Assembly (NCBI GenBank): GCA_052174495.1
Contig: JBQMRR010000030.1
Span: forward strand, 1-34,321
DNA from: Arsenophonus sp052174495
GTDB taxonomy: Bacteria > Pseudomonadota > Gammaproteobacteria > Enterobacterales > Enterobacteriaceae
Direction of reading: 5' to 3'
Length of the DNA stretch: 34,321 bases
In this document: one piece after another, positions 1-8,766 of the stretch
How positions within the stretch are numbered: the first letter of the stretch is position 1
Layout: each line of letters begins with the position of its first letter
Translations under genes and position numbers: made by a program
The notes under the pieces: model-generated
The model's input: only the letters and a program-made list of their open reading frames with translations
Database searches by the model: none
What the model was told of the DNA's origin: nothing

Positions 1-886
1 TTCTTAAGTTTTTTCGTCTCTGCAGAATATTATTGAAACCTTTGCAAAAACATAAAGGCTTTTATTGGTGAAATTATGGTTTTTCCGCTGCTACCCAAAC
101 TTTCTGGCAATTCACCTTTAATTTTCTGTATTTGATGTCTTTATAGAGTTAAACTAACACATTAGCTATTTATTTTTATATACCTAATAACATTTATACT
201 GCGTATTCAGGAATATCTTTGCTATTGTATTCTAAAAACTAAGAGCACTGTCTTTCGTAAGAAATCAGGAAATATGGTTAAGCGGAATAAAACGGCTCGC
301 GGCCATCGAAAAATTCGGCTAAGTTCGCTTATAATTCTCAATAAGCACCTTTTCGATGCAACAAACGAGCCCCCTTATATCCATGCACACTGACGTTGAT
401 AATGAGAAGCGGGTAAAAAGTGATCAGCTTCCTGACAGGACGCCATAATGTCATTGGTAAAAAAATAAACGTAGGTATATCACTAAAATTACGCAGCCAT
501 CATTGCTGCACTCTTCAAGCTATTCCGCTTCAGTCTGTTAATGTGGTCTCAAGACAAGAGATCCATACGCTTTCATCAAAAAGCGCTAAGACCTTAATGA
601 AAATCACAAACGGATGATGAGTTGACCGCCCATCAATAAGACAAAAGTATTCAGAATGTTGTTGTAACTGTTGCTTCAAGTTGACCTGAGCCTCAATAAT
701 GATGCTTATCAGATACTAGGGCAATTACAGATGAGTTCATACAAAGGGTTAGAGGTAATATCTGATTTCACAAATGGCTCTATGGCAAACTTTGCTATAG
801 CATATTATCTTTTATTTTTTAACATCATCCAGAAAATTAATTAGCTGGATACAGCAGGATTTCTGAAACTTCATGTATCAGAAATG
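1..886 (-). mobile_element. Decayed IS256-family (mutator-type) element, copy A, cut by window edge
   Basis: This is a dead insertion sequence with its transposase on the minus strand. The transposase amino end lies at the right; the carboxyl end runs off the left edge of the window. The reverse complement near 690-760 still gives a run resembling the amino-terminal motif NPLHKLIRNGAR of the other copies. The stretch 1-620 aligns by eye with 3150-3720, 10390-10980 and 28960-29560, which are the same part of other copies. The element's outer end (about 850-886) matches the left end of the other copies, with a TTTCTG..GTTTCAGA pattern in reverse complement. All frames are broken by stops. It ends where recognisable rsmB sequence begins, so it inserted into rsmB. 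Family assignment rests on the better copies at 6215 and 12055. Confidence 0.72.
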
Positions 887-1349
887 AGAATAATTCGATG
901 AATTGTGAATAAAACGTATCTAAGAAAATTTTAATCGACTAAAATTAGATGCAAGAGTTATTGTGGTGATGGGCGTAGTAGATTAGTAGAATAGTTCTTA
1001 GATACAAAATTTAATCTTCTATTGCTAGCTGATATTTATTCTATGAGAAGTATTATTCATAAATATCCAATATAAAGTGGTTAAGAAAATCAACAGATAT
1101 ACATTAATTAATTAAATTACAATATGAAATTCTAAAATTTATCTGATATTGCTCAATAACTAATGATATTTTCTTGTTTATGCAACTTACTCTATTTACT
1201 TACTGCATGAAACAAAGAACAAACCTAGAAATTTCTTTTTCTTCATCCTGATGCTTCTTTAAATAAGAATATGGGAACTAAAACAACAATATTATTTACT
1301 AAAATGAGAGGATATCGGTTTCTTTTATTCTTCTTTAATAAAATATTAA
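887..1349 (+). pseudogene. rsmB: rsmB 3' remnant (16S rRNA m5C967 methyltransferase), disrupted
   Basis: This is the carboxyl-terminal third of RsmB (Sun/Fmu), the 16S rRNA cytosine-5 methyltransferase, in pieces in different frames. Seen pieces, in order: KRI.ENFNRLKLDARVIV near 912-975, matching the E. coli stretch after DIDEQRLSRVYDN; a GDGR-like piece just after; KFNLLLLADIYSMRSIIHKY near 1004-1075, matching FDRILLDAPCSATGVIRRH, followed by a KWL-like piece; LQYEILKFI near 1115-1140; and the end DIGFFYSSLIKY plus stop at 1311-1349, matching EGDGFFYAKLIK. The PCSATG motif holding the catalytic cysteine is eroded and several stops interrupt it, so it is non-functional. It begins at the edge of an IS256-type remnant, at about residue 280 of E. 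coli RsmB. The order rsmB-trkA is as in E. coli, which supports the call independently. Confidence 0.87.
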
Positions 1350-1397
1350 CATTACTATTTTAAATAGTACTCAATCTAGCAGTAAAATAAAAATATA

Positions 1398-2774
1398 ATG
1401 AAAATTATTATATTAGGTGCAGGACAAGTTGGTGAAACCCTAGCAGAAAATTTAGTTGACGAAAATAACGATATTACTATCGTAGATACTAATACTGAAC
1501 GTTTACGCCAGTTACAGGATAAATTCGACCTAAGAGTTGTCAGTGGGTATGGCTCATACCCTAAAATTCTAAGAGAAGCTGGTGCTAAAGATGCTGATAT
1601 GCTAGTTGCTGTGACAAATTCAGATGAAACTAATATGATTGCATGTCAAATTGCTTATTCTCTTTTTAAGACACCAAATAAAGTTGCTAGAATACGTGCA
1701 TCTGAATATATCAAAGAAACTAAAAAACTTTTTACCCCTAATCACATACCAATTGATTATCTTATTTCACCAGAGCAGCTTGTTATTGATTATATTTATA
1801 AATTAATTCAATACCCTGGTGCACTACAGGTTGTTAACTTTGCAAGTGGTAAAGTAAGTATTGTTGCAGTAAAAGCCTATTATGGAGGTTCATTAGTAGG
1901 AAATCCCCTTTTAAATCTACGCGAACATTTACCTCATATTGATACTCGAATTGCTGCAATATTTCGTCAAAATAGATCCATTCGACCACAGGGATCCACA
2001 ATTATTGAAGCAGGAGATGAAATTTTTTTTGTTGTTGCTCCTGAATATATTCGTGCTGTTATGAGTGAATTACAACGACTAGAAAAACCCTATAAGCGAA
2101 TTATGATAATTGGTGGTGGCAATATTGGTGCGGGTTTAGCAAAACAGTTAGAAAAAGATTACAACGTTAAATTAATAGAACATGATCAAGAAAGAGCAAC
2201 AGAATTAGCAGAATTATTGCACGATACAATCGTGTTTTATGGTGATGCTTCTGATCAAGAGCTATTAGCAGAAGAACATATTGAGCAAATAGATGTTTTT
2301 ATAACACTAACTAATGATGATGAAGCCAATATTATGTCAGCTATGCTTGCTAAAAAAATGGGGGCAAAGAAAACAATGGTTCTTATTCAGCGTTCTGCTT
2401 ATCTTGATCTTGTACAAGGAGGAGTCATTGATATTGCTATATCACCTCAACAAGCAACAATTTCTGCTTTACTAAGACATGTTCGTAAAGCGGATATAAT
2501 TAATGTTTCATCCTTGCGTAAAGGTGTTGCTGAAGCAATAGAAGCTATTGCTCACGGTAATGAAAACACATCTAAAGTTGTTGGTAAAAAAATTTCAGAA
2601 ATAAAACTTCCTCGAGGCACAATCATCAGTGCTATTGTTCGTGATAATGAAGTTATCATTGCGAATAGCTATCATGTTATTAAACAAGATGATCACATCA
2701 TTATGTTCATTACTGATAAAAAGCATGTTCCTGAAGTAGAAAAGATTTTCCAACCTAGCCCATTATTTTTATAA
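1398..2774 (+). CDS. trkA: TrkA, NAD-binding regulatory subunit of Trk potassium uptake
   Basis: TrkA is the peripheral cytoplasmic subunit that gates the TrkH/TrkG potassium channel and binds NAD(H). The 458-residue product has the same length as E. coli TrkA and is alike throughout. It holds two tandem RCK units. The first starts at residue 1 with the Rossmann motif ILGAGQVG (5-12). The second has IIGGGNIGAG near residues 237-246. Each is followed by a TrkA_C-type domain, and the protein ends QPSPLFL (QPSPFFL in E. coli). The start gives the canonical MKIIILGAG amino end, but no good Shine-Dalgarno sequence precedes it; the upstream bases are nearly all A and T. Its old operon partner rsmB, just upstream, is a remnant, so trkA probably now relies on another promoter. 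mscL, which follows trkA in E. coli, is replaced by an IS remnant. The frame is intact and the gene is probably functional if TrkH is encoded elsewhere. Confidence 0.97.
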   Translation: MKIIILGAGQVGETLAENLVDENNDITIVDTNTERLRQLQDKFDLRVVSGYGSYPKILREAGAKDADMLVAVTNSDETNMIACQIAYSLFKTPNKVARIRASEYIKETKKLFTPNHIPIDYLISPEQLVIDYIYKLIQYPGALQVVNFASGKVSIVAVKAYYGGSLVGNPLLNLREHLPHIDTRIAAIFRQNRSIRPQGSTIIEAGDEIFFVVAPEYIRAVMSELQRLEKPYKRIMIIGGGNIGAGLAKQLEKDYNVKLIEHDQERATELAELLHDTIVFYGDASDQELLAEEHIEQIDVFITLTNDDEANIMSAMLAKKMGAKKTMVLIQRSAYLDLVQGGVIDIAISPQQATISALLRHVRKADIINVSSLRKGVAEAIEAIAHGNENTSKVVGKKISEIKLPRGTIISAIVRDNEVIIANSYHVIKQDDHIIMFITDKKHVPEVEKIFQPSPLFL

Positions 2775-2779
2775 ATAAT

Positions 2780-4176
2780 TTGATAAACATAGACTTATTA
2801 GCAATCTGGTATACGACAATCAAATTACGTTCTATTCTGATTCTCGTAAATCTATTCTCCTCTTTAAATTAGACGTTCTTTATAAGCATGATCCAATAGG
2901 GTTAAAAGCTTCTGAGCTGGTTCTAGCTTTCTTGAGAGCAGAAGAGAATGAGATTAAATACTATTAAAAGGGTTATTTTTTGAATCATAGTGCTTTCGCG
3001 TCGACTTCATAGTCTCACTGTCGCAAAAACTAATTCAATTAGATTTATCGTTCTTATTGATGTCAAGTGCGCTGACAGAAAGTCATGAAATACCAGCCGT
3101 TCTTCTCCATCTTTACTCTAACTTTTCATCGCTGGCAGAATACTCGTTAAAACTCCTTACCAATAAGATATCAAGGGATTTATTAGCAGCGTCATAACTC
3201 TCTGGTAGTATAAGTCCCAAAGCTCACCTTAACTTTTAATTACATATCTTTGTGAAATAAAATCAGTGCATTAGTTATTTTATATACTCAATAGGCGTTG
3301 TTCCTGCATATCCGGGAACATCTTTACTATTTCATTCCAAAACTAAGGGTTCTACTTCCGTAGAAAATTGGAAATATGGTTAAATAACATTACTGCAGAT
3401 TATTAAGATAATAAACTCAGTATCCTTCTGCTTATCGATAACCGTCTTCCAATCGTAGCTAGCTTGTTGCGTCCATGGAGTGATGGCAATAATGAGCATC
3501 AAGCAAAAACGATTATCTTGCCTTATATAACGGTATAATATGTCATCTTTCCAGAAATAAACATAGCGTATATCGCATAAATTACATAGCCGTCATCGCC
3601 TGTATACTCTTCAACCCATTCTTATTTCAGTTTGCTTATTGCGCTTAATGAGAGAAATTAGGTACTTTTTATTAAAAAGTGCCCAAAGAGCTTAGTGAAA
3701 ATCACAGATAGAGATGTTTTACAGGTACAAATGATAGATAATAACTTTTTGACGATTTTGCATTCTTTAGATAAGATAGGCGATAGTAAGAAGTTTTAAA
3801 AACATATTTCGTTTCCGCTGCGCAATTCCTGATCTTAGGCACTTTAATCTCAAAACTGTCATAACAGTTTATATAATTTGTTATGGAAAATAATCATTAC
3901 GGATGACCACACTTGATCCTTAGACAAGTGGTGTTAATATGTTACCCATCCATGGCTTCAAGCTCAGCCAGCTTTGGTAACTACCAGCTTTCTGGCACCA
4001 TCACGTATGAGTTTATGCAAGGGATCTTAGATAAGATTTAATTTCGGAGATATCTGTAAGGTAGATTTTTCATGGCATATTATCTCTTTGTTATTGAAAA
4101 GATTTACGAAATCAATTAGTAGGATATTATAAATATCTTTGAAATCCAATATACCAAAATTTTTGCATAACTCTTT
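2780..4176 (-). mobile_element. Decayed IS256-family element, copy B, near full length
   Basis: This is a dead IS of about 1.4 kb with the transposase on the minus strand. Reading the reverse complement, the amino end near 3983-4026 gives DPLHKLIRDGARKL, matching the DPLTEVLRSGARQML-type start of mutator-family transposases. The carboxyl end near 2995-3060 gives a broken IRTINPIESAFATV-like stretch, the family's NPIESTFATVR motif. Many stops and frameshifts lie between. The left end in the transposase direction (4130-4176) shares the AGTTATGC...TGGTATAT..GTTTC pattern with the copies at 4378 and 10015. The right end (2790-2830) shares the TTATTAGnAATCTG pattern. It sits where mscL would be expected after trkA. 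Confidence 0.8.
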
Positions 4177-4377
4177 AATTAATATTAAATTTGATTATTT
4201 TCATAGATGAAAATTATTCATCCATTAATGTGTACAATTTACTCATAATAAATAAAAAATGATTTATGCTGCAATAAAACTAGTTGATATAAAAGAAGAT
4301 AAACTTATTATGTTATTCGGTCTAAATTATCCTTATTTATTAAAATAGATATATTACAACTAATTACTCTTTCTTAC

Positions 4378-4690
4378 TGATAAAGAGTTATGCAGATTTC
4401 TGGTGTATGGAGTTTTGGAGATGATGGCGTATATTGATGACTAATTTCATAAATAATTTCAACAATATAAATATAATATACCATATAAATTTTATTCTTA
4501 CAAGTATCAGCAAAATCAAGTATTACCTATGATCCCTTGATAAACTTATCTGTAATCTATCCAGGTAGTTCATAGTCACCGCTGTTAAAAAAGATAGAAA
4601 ACAGATTTATGAAGCATCAGAGTGGAGCAGATCTTAATCATCATACAGCATATTTACTAATAACTCTAAATATATTAGTAACTAATTATT
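4378..4690 (+). mobile_element. Internally deleted IS256-family remnant (both ends, no middle)
   Basis: This is a short derivative of the same IS. The first about 190 bases match the left end of the other plus-strand copies: ATGCAGATTTCTGGTGTATGG at 4390, then the GATGACTAATTTCATAAAT stretch, then ATGATCCCTTGATAAACTTA, which is the DPLHKLI codon region. After about 4590 the sequence jumps to the element's right end: GAAGCATCAGAGTGGAGCAG near 4610, then TTTACTAATAACTC, the same as 13355-13425. About 1.1 kb of transposase gene is missing. It lies close upstream of amiC, so it may have changed the amiC promoter. Confidence 0.7.
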
Positions 4691-4699
4691 TTAAATAGC

Positions 4700-4727
4700 A
4701 ATCATTAATTATAGTTGATTAATGATT
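4700..4727. repeat. Perfect 10-bp inverted repeat upstream of amiC
   Basis: AATCATTAAT (4700-4709) is followed by an 8-base spacer and its exact reverse complement ATTAATGATT (4718-4727). It lies about 80 bases before the amiC start and just after the right end of an IS remnant. It could be a hairpin or an operator. In DNA this AT-rich a chance origin is also possible. Confidence 0.4.
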
Positions 4728-4808
4728 AGTTAAAGTTTTCTATAGTTATTTTTATTGTTGATAACATTGATCGGTTTATAACCATTAATGCTTTAAGTGG
4801 ATTTTTCA

Positions 4809-6056
4809 ATGAATTATTTAAAACATAATTTTTCACGAAGACGTCTTTTGCAGGGTGCACTAGCTACTATGCTGTTAAGTATTAGTCCATTTGGAATAGC
4901 CTTATCTTCAAGTATAGTCGCTATTCGTATCTGGCCTGCCTCTAGTTATACTAGAGTAACGTTAGAATCGAATATCGCTTTAAAATATCGTCAATTTACT
5001 TTATCTGTGCCTAATCGTATTGTTGTAGATTTAAAAAATACGCAATTAAATAATGTTTTACAGGATATTAACCAGCAAATCAGTTCACGTGATCCTTATC
5101 TAAAATTAATTAGAGTAGGACAATTTGATCAAAAAACAATTCGATTAGTTTTTGAAATAAAAACTTATGTTGATCCAAAAATATTTACTATTTTGCCTAT
5201 TGCCGGTTTTAACCATCGCTTAGTTGTTGATTTTTATCCTGCTTCAGGTGTTTACGCTGATGATGATCCGTTATTAGCATTATTAGTAGATTACAATAAA
5301 GGTAAATTAAATAATACGTTGCCAGTTAAAACGAAAAATCTATATAAAGGAGCAAGAGATAGACCGATTATTATCATGATCGATCCTGGTCATGGTGGAG
5401 AAGATCCTGGTGCTATAGGAAAATATAAAACTCAAGAAAAAGATATCGTATTGCAAATTGCACGGCGATTAAAAGTATTAATTAATCGTGAATCTAAGAT
5501 GAAAGTTTATATAACTCGCAATGAAGATGTATTTATTCCTTTAAAAGTCAGAGTCACAAAAGCGAGAAAAATGCAAGCTGATTTATTTGTTTCTATTCAT
5601 GCTGATGCATTTACTAATCGTAAAGCGAGAGGTTCTTCAGTATTTGCATTATCGATCATAGGAGCAACTAGTAATACCGCAAGTTATTTAGCTCAAACAC
5701 AAAATAAAGCAGATCTAATTGGTGGCATCAGTAAAAGTGGTGATAAATATCTTGATCACACCATCTTTGATTTAGTTCAAACGGCGACTATTAATGATAG
5801 CTTGAAATTTGGTACAGAAGTGCTTAAACGGATGAGCAACGTTAATAAATTACATAAGAACATTGTTGATCAAGCGGGTTTTGCTATATTAAAAGCGCCA
5901 GACATTCCCTCTATTTTGATTGAAACTGGTTTTATTAGTAATATTGAAGAAGAACGAAAACTAAAAACAGTAAAATTCCAACAGCAGATAGCAGAATCTA
6001 TTTTTCGGGGTATTAATGCTTATTTTAAAAATGACAGAAAACTAGCTTTGCATTAA
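4809..6056 (+). CDS. amiC: AmiC, N-acetylmuramoyl-L-alanine amidase, Tat-exported
   Basis: AmiC cuts the amide bond between MurNAc and the stem peptide in the periplasm and splits the septal wall of daughter cells; in E. coli it is activated by NlpD. The 415-residue product compares with 417 in E. coli. A twin-arginine signal, SRRRLLQG (9-16), is followed by a hydrophobic stretch. An AMIN domain covers about 35-145, which targets the septum in the family. The amidase_3 domain covers about 185-410, with zinc and catalytic residues in DPGHGG (H195), QEKD (E210), SIHAD (H264) and IETGF (E372). I chose the ATG at 4809 because it puts the twin arginines at the same distance as in E. coli and follows AAGTGGA. 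A GTG at 4797 would add four residues. The usual divergent neighbour argA is absent, and a dead initiator tRNA lies downstream as a remnant of the E. coli-like metZWV neighbourhood. Confidence 0.96.
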   Translation: MNYLKHNFSRRRLLQGALATMLLSISPFGIALSSSIVAIRIWPASSYTRVTLESNIALKYRQFTLSVPNRIVVDLKNTQLNNVLQDINQQISSRDPYLKLIRVGQFDQKTIRLVFEIKTYVDPKIFTILPIAGFNHRLVVDFYPASGVYADDDPLLALLVDYNKGKLNNTLPVKTKNLYKGARDRPIIIMIDPGHGGEDPGAIGKYKTQEKDIVLQIARRLKVLINRESKMKVYITRNEDVFIPLKVRVTKARKMQADLFVSIHADAFTNRKARGSSVFALSIIGATSNTASYLAQTQNKADLIGGISKSGDKYLDHTIFDLVQTATINDSLKFGTEVLKRMSNVNKLHKNIVDQAGFAILKAPDIPSILIETGFISNIEEERKLKTVKFQQQIAESIFRGINAYFKNDRKLALH

Positions 6057-6119
6057 GTAAATTAATTAATAAATATTAGTTTTCTAGAAAACTAATCTGA
6101 TTTTGAATAAAAAATGGGG

Positions 6120-6195
6120 TAGTTGTCAGAGCCGATTTAAACCGATGATATTCAGGTTATAAGTCCAATAAACTACCAAGCTGCTCCACCCCATG
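6120..6195 (-). pseudogene. Degraded initiator tRNA (fMet), anticodon now UAU
   Basis: The reverse complement of these 76 bases aligns end to end with E. coli initiator tRNA. GGGGTGGAGCAGC..GGTAG is conserved through the D arm, followed by the anticodon arm, GG..TT.AAATC in the T arm, and ACTA in place of ACCA. The C1:A72 mismatch typical of initiators is retained. Damage is clear: the anticodon loop reads CTTATAA, so the anticodon is TAT instead of CAT. The three G:C pairs of the anticodon stem are eroded (GGA opposite CCT). One base of the T-stem 3' strand is missing. The acceptor stem has two mismatches besides C1:A72. In E. coli the initiator genes metZWV lie next to amiC, so the position supports the identity. 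It is probably not functional, and a working copy must exist elsewhere. Confidence 0.85.
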
Positions 6196-6214
6196 TCCGA
6201 TAATGGCTCACTAT

Positions 6215-7615
6215 AATCAGAATCAGATCTGAAATTATACTAATTTCTGGTATATGTAGTTTCGGAGATTGTGCTATATTCTGTTAATTGCTTTTTTGAT
6301 GATTTCAATCATATTTAGATAATATGCTATGAAAAGTCTAGACTTTAAAGGTATCTACAAAACTAAATATTACCTGCGATCCCTTGCATAAATTTATTCG
6401 TAATACTACTAGTATCTGATAGCCATCACTGTTCAAGCGGGAGCTCCAAATCATACTGCGCAACACACTAAATGGCCCCCTCTCTTGTTATCGCCCGTAA
6501 TATTTTTTTTCTACAGCGAATCTTGCAGATTGCCATTAACAATATTGAGATTAATCTTATAAAGATTAAGGATTGCAGCACCAATGAAATATGCTTCAAC
6601 AGATCGTTACTGTCGCCTTACTTAAAACGTATAAAAAGCAGCGAAGATGTTTGCCACTTGCCTTATTGGAAAAGTATCTTCACCGCTGATTTTCACTAAG
6701 CTTTTAGAACGGATTCTCTTGGTAAAAAGAAAATTTTTCTATTTATTATATCATTAGCAGATTAAAACAACAATTTCTTGAATAGCATAGAGATTGGCGG
6801 CTACGTGATTTAAAACGATACATGACGCTATGTTTATTTCTGTGCTGATGGGATATTATCATTTTGGTTAGAGGCAAACTGATCACCTTTGCCTGCTAAT
6901 GATTATCAACGGCGTTGAGCATGGATATAAAGAGCTCATTGCGCTCGAAGATATTGATTAAAAGTTAGAACCGAACTGAGCTAAAACTTTTCAATACCCT
7001 ACGACTGCATAAGCTTAACTATATTTTTCAAGGTTACTACGGAAAACTCTTCCCCTAATTTTTAGAATGCAATGACAAGATATTCTTAGATATGCAGCAT
7101 CAATGCTGTTGGATATATAAAGTAGCTAATGTGCTGCCTTCACTCCCAAAAGATATGTACCCGAAAAGTTAATAAGTGAGTTACGAAAAATCTGGCTAAC
7201 AAGACAACTGTAATGCCGCTAATAAAGCCCTTAATATTTTGTTACAAGGGTTTGAACGTCTTCTACAACGATGAAGAAGCTATGGAAAGATCGAGAAGAG
7301 TTCCTGGTACTCTACGATTTTTTATTAATCAACCATACTGGACATTAATAAGAACGATGAATCCGATTGACTCAACTTTTGTGACAATGAAGATATGAAG
7401 CTGATTCGCGAAGCGCTGTGGTTCGAAAAATAATTATTTAAATTGTATTAAGCTATTACTCGACTATTTAGAAAAGCTAGAAATAGCCAATAAAAGCATT
7501 TGAGCTGTTTGACTTAGCAATAAACAATGTTTAATTTAAGAATGAAAACCAATTTATTAAGCATCAGAGGCTAATTTTCAGCCTAACTACCCTACATCAG
7601 ATTTGTTAATAATTT
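6215..7615 (+). mobile_element. Decayed IS256-family element, copy C, with recognisable transposase pieces
   Basis: This copy makes the family assignment possible. Pieces of a mutator-type transposase appear in order on the plus strand, in different frames: CDPLHKFIRN near 6390; SPYLKRIKSSEDV near 6616-6655, matching PPYLRRSRSVEDL; a WRLRDLKRY piece near 6797, with VYF beyond it in another frame; QHQCCWIYKVANVLPSLPK at 7095-7151, matching QRCWVHKTGNVLNKLPK; then AMERSRRVPGTLRF followed by TLIRTMNPIDSTFVTM within 7213-7398, matching LAFYDFPAEHW.HIRTTNPIESTFATVR. The longest open stretch is 61-75 codons, so it is dead. The left end (about 6240-6290) and right end (about 7580-7615) match the other copies. 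It directly abuts an IS481-type remnant. Confidence 0.85.
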
Positions 7616-8565
7616 CAGCTAAATATATCGATGCAGAGTAATTTTAAGCTCTTGAACAGAATAAAAATTAATCGTTTTGCAATCCCATATTTTATCATAC
7701 TCTCATTACATTATTCAATCATACCATTCGTTTTGGAATGAATGGGCATGACGTGATTAAATTGTTGTTCTATACCAAGCTTTATGCACAAATGGTTGAA
7801 TTCCTATTTTCCGGTAAATGAAAGTTTTCGAAGAGCATAATGGCAGTCTGAAATTTTCTTTCATTAGTCTATAAGTACTACATAGATAACATGTAGTGGG
7901 AGAATGTTATTCGGTTAAGACCAGGTAATAAACAATCAATCATTAACTACAGTCTTTAACTTATAAAGACGAATAAAACACATTGAGTTTTACGATCTAT
8001 GCCTAAGAAAAGATAATGTCGTAAAGTTTTGTTTAACATTTACAGAAGATATTTATATCTCGTGCAGCTAAACAGACGCGTAGCTTTTAAATACTTTATG
8101 CTTCTGTCTTCTGGAATTTTCTCCCTTATTTCAGGTAAATTCTCCCTCTATTCCTGTATAAACAAGAGTTCAGATTAAATCTTGATTCTACTGGATTCAA
8201 ATTTGCGTACCACTTGGTGGCCCTTACTCTAGAAAGATTAGGAATAGACTTTTTTCAGAAAAACGTTACGACTTTCTGAGTAGTCTAAATCGTTGTCAGC
8301 AAATAATGAGGAATAATATAGCTGAGATTCATTAACATTTTCTTGCGTTTCTCTTAGAAACGGTAAATTTTGAGATGCCATAACGCTTAGTAAAAGTAGA
8401 TACATCTTTTTGCTAGCCTAAAGATAAGGCCTGATTTAAGTATTGTAGTTGCCATGATGATGAAATCCCATAATCATGATATTTTAGTTCAACTATATCC
8501 CTTAGTAGCCATTATTTCATAAATAGGGTTATGCAACGAGAGTCTATATAATGCTTTGGGACTAG
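7616..8565 (-). mobile_element. Decayed IS481-type element, copy 1
   Basis: This is a dead integrase-type transposase on the minus strand. In reverse complement, 7640-7810 gives EFNHLCIKLGIEQQFN, then SKTNGMIE, then ITLHRYI. These match LC.ELGIEH....PQTNGMVERFNGRI....LE.TL.RYV of IS481-family DDE transposases. The amino half, near 8340-8480, reads as DVSTFTKRYGISKFTVSKRN in one frame, resembling the family's helix-turn-helix (ELCRRFGISRKTGYKW). Stops and frameshifts are frequent. The whole segment aligns with 13450-14485 in the opposite orientation, and with 22200-22584 plus 24526-25135. The carboxyl end seems trimmed where it meets the IS256 remnant. Confidence 0.7.
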
Positions 8566-8694
8566 AAAGAAAATAGTTATTTATTATAATTTATTAAAAA
8601 ATGATGTATTAAAAGAATTAATAAAATTCACCAAACTTCAAACTCAACAACAACATTTTATATTATTATATTATTTATATATGGAAAACCCCAT

Positions 8695-8723
8695 ATCCTA
8701 AATATTTCGATTATATTTGGGAT
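8695..8723 (-). terminator. Hairpin downstream of asnA, possible terminator
   Basis: ATCCTAAATAT (8695-8705) and ATATTTGGGAT (8713-8723) form an 11-bp stem with one C:A mismatch (read on the minus strand) and a 7-base loop, about 45 bases past the asnA stop codon. In the asnA direction it is followed by ATGGGGTTTTCC, so the T run is short. A weak terminator or mRNA-end stabiliser is the best guess. Confidence 0.4.
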
Positions 8724-8766
8724 TTTAATATTAGACTAAAAATTGTTAATACGGTATTGGAATTAA

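Noticed and set aside
420..617. Open frame of 65 codons on the plus strand
   Set aside because: It lies antisense to the decayed IS256-type transposase of copy A and resembles nothing; a chance frame.
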